A DNA stretch of 6,863 nucleotides, taken from NCBI GenBank assembly GCA_026394095.1, contig JAPKYY010000155.1, positions 1 to 6,863 on the forward strand, read 5' to 3'. This document shows positions 5,928 to 6,863 of the stretch, one piece after another. The notes beneath the pieces are model-generated. The model saw only the letters and a list, made by a program, of their open reading frames with translations, ran no database searches and was not told the origin of the DNA. The first letter of the stretch is position 1, and each line of letters begins with the position of its first letter. The DNA is from Acidobacteriota bacterium. Lineage in GTDB: Bacteria > Acidobacteriota > Terriglobia > Bryobacterales > Bryobacteraceae. A program made the translations under genes and the position numbers.

Positions 5928-6331
5928 TCGCGCCTGGTCTTCTTTTTTACTGGCTCAAGCTCACTGGCAACAGCTACGCGCATCAACATGACGGGGGCAT
6001 CGTCCTTCATCCCCTGATTCATGTGCTGCGACATCTCCTGATTCATCGCCGATACAAACTGTTCCATCTGCTTCTGCATCGCAGCCATCTTTTCGCGCAT
6101 GTTGAGGATGATTTCAACCCCGGCCAGATTCACACCAAGCTCGCGAGTCAGTTGCAGGATCACCTCAAGCCGTTCGATGTCTTCTTCAGTGTAGAGCCGG
6201 GTATTTCCATCACTACGGCTGGGCAGGAGCAAGCCTTCGCGCTCGTAGAGCCTCAGGGTTTGCGGATGGATCTCATACATCTCGGCAATGGCCGAGATCA
6301 TGTAAGCGCCTTTGCCTCTGGGTCTTGCCAT
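5924..6331 (-). CDS. hspR: MerR-family heat-shock repressor HspR
   Basis: A 135-residue protein with an N-terminal MerR-type winged helix-turn-helix (about residues 10-78). The segments YMISAIAEMYEIHPQTLRLYE, REGLLLPSRS, NTRLYTEEDIERLE and LGVNLAGVEIILNMRE are the HspR hallmark order. HspR represses chaperone operons by binding the HAIR inverted repeat, usually with DnaK as co-repressor (known from Streptomyces and Mycobacterium). A coiled-coil-like, methionine-rich region (79-117) follows, with Met at 96, 100, 104 and 108. The tail is basic (KKKTRRD). ATG 6331-6329 directly abuts the dnaJ stop (TAAATG), and there is no clear ribosome-binding site, so translation is probably coupled to dnaJ. 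No HAIR-like sequence is seen in the window, as expected because the operon promoter lies beyond the right edge. Confidence 0.93.
   Translation of the reverse strand: MARPRGKGAYMISAIAEMYEIHPQTLRLYEREGLLLPSRSDGNTRLYTEEDIERLEVILQLTRELGVNLAGVEIILNMREKMAAMQKQMEQFVSAMNQEMSQHMNQGMKDDAPVMLMRVAVASELEPVKKKTRRD
6008..6046 (-). repeat. Imperfect 15-base duplication inside hspR
   Basis: CATCCCCTGATTCAT (6008-6022) and CATCTCCTGATTCAT (6032-6046) differ at one base and start 24 bases (8 codons) apart. On the coding strand they encode two Met-Asn-Gln-x-Met units separated by Ser-Gln-His. The repeat builds the Met-every-four-residues pattern of the HspR tail. Confidence 0.8.
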
Positions 6332-6863
6332 TTACTTGTCGCTCGTCTGTTCCCATAAGGAAGCACGCGGATCGGGTGCCTCGACAAGAGCCAGTTCCCG
6401 CAACAACTCGCGGGTGCGCTCATTCTGAACATCCGGTGCCTGTATGAAGACTTCAATGATCTGGTCGCCGCGCGTACCCTTGCGAGGATTCTCGACGCCC
6501 TTCTCTCGCAGCCGGAACCGCTGCCCATTCTGTGTACCCTGGGGCACCTTGAGGATGGCGCGCCCGTCAATGGTTGGCACTTCGATCTTGGCCCCGAGGC
6601 CGGCTTCGCTCACCGTAATCGGCATCTTAATTTCGATGTTATCGCCATCGCGCTTGAAGACGGGATGTGGTTCGACACGAATGGTGATGTAGAGATCGCC
6701 AGCCTGCCCGCCTCGCAAGCCTGCATTGCCTTTGCCGCCCACACGCAGGCGGTTACCCGTCTGGGTTCCAGCAGGAATTCGCACTTCCACCTGATCGGGC
6801 CGTACCAATACACCCGCCCCACGGCATTTCGGACATACATTGGACAACTTGCCTTTGCCACCA
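6332..6863 (-). CDS. dnaJ: DnaJ (Hsp40) co-chaperone, C-terminal part (5' end beyond right edge)
   Basis: About 176 codons of the 3' part of dnaJ. The first visible residues are GGKGKLSN, then VCPKCRGAG: the fourth zinc-finger repeat CxxCxGxG (codons at 6835-6812), preceded by the tail of the third. The cut codon at 6863 ends in T, consistent with the last cysteine of repeat three. Peptide-binding domain I follows (VRIPAGTQTGNRLRV, GDLYITIRVEPHPVFKRDG), then domain II with EVPTIDG, LKVPQGTQNGQRFRLREKG and the RGDQIIEVFIQAP segment. This is a zinc-finger (class A) DnaJ, which binds unfolded clients and stimulates DnaK ATPase in the cytoplasm. The tail after domain II is short (ELALVEAPDPRASLWEQTSDK region) compared with E. 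coli DnaJ. The stop TAA touches the hspR ATG. There is no internal start: the in-frame TTG at 6847 is Leu within the zinc finger. Confidence 0.93.
   Translation of the reverse strand, partial: GGKGKLSNVCPKCRGAGVLVRPDQVEVRIPAGTQTGNRLRVGGKGNAGLRGGQAGDLYITIRVEPHPVFKRDGDNIEIKMPITVSEAGLGAKIEVPTIDGRAILKVPQGTQNGQRFRLREKGVENPRKGTRGDQIIEVFIQAPDVQNERTRELLRELALVEAPDPRASLWEQTSDK

Noticed and set aside
6332..6847. TTG at 6847 as start of a short DnaJ-like protein
   Set aside because: The frame is open to the window edge and continues into the third zinc-finger repeat (GGKGKL), so this is an internal Leu of a normal dnaJ.
1..6863. CRISPR array, tRNA, rRNA, insertion sequence or attachment site
   Set aside because: No regularly spaced repeats, no cloverleaf-like or rRNA-like sequence, and no terminal inverted repeats or transposase frame were seen on either strand.

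Overview
The window looks like part of an Acidobacteriota chromosome, plausibly of the Bryobacter/Solibacter type. I base this on the moderately high G+C, the acidobacterial flavour of the orphan secretin and of the small uncharacterised protein beside yggX, and the dnaJ-hspR pairing. This placement is recognition from memory, not a database result. No tRNA, rRNA, CRISPR array, insertion sequence or phage gene is visible. The region is compact core and accessory DNA with genes on alternating strands.

Layout. Positions 1-172 (minus) hold the first 57 codons of an exported protein that runs off the left edge. A divergent gap (173-274) contains two copies of a short palindrome-like word 22 bp apart, just before a TTG-started XPD-type Fe-S helicase gene (dinG/YoaA family, 275-2209, plus). 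It is followed on the same strand by a small all-helical protein of unknown function (2300-2629) and by yggX, an Fe(II)-trafficking/Fe-S protection protein (2647-2934). Convergent to these is a winged-helix AAA ATPase (2931-4283, minus). Divergent from the ATPase is a secretin-family outer-membrane channel protein (4356-5927, plus). Convergent to the secretin is hspR (5924-6331, minus), a MerR-family heat-shock repressor that directly follows the 3' part of dnaJ (6332-6863, minus), which runs off the right edge.

How the parts may work together. The dinG, small-protein and yggX genes could be one transcription unit linking an Fe-S helicase with iron/Fe-S protection; this is inference from order and strand. 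The ATPase and secretin share a 72-bp intergenic region with no pilin, pseudopilin or canonical secretion ATPase nearby in this window. They are the best candidate for a little-described export or envelope module. The dnaJ-hspR pair is a classic heat-shock unit in which the repressor gene is co-transcribed with a chaperone gene. Both convergent junctions are as tight as possible: the two stop codons overlap in the same word, CTAG, and no terminator lies between the genes.
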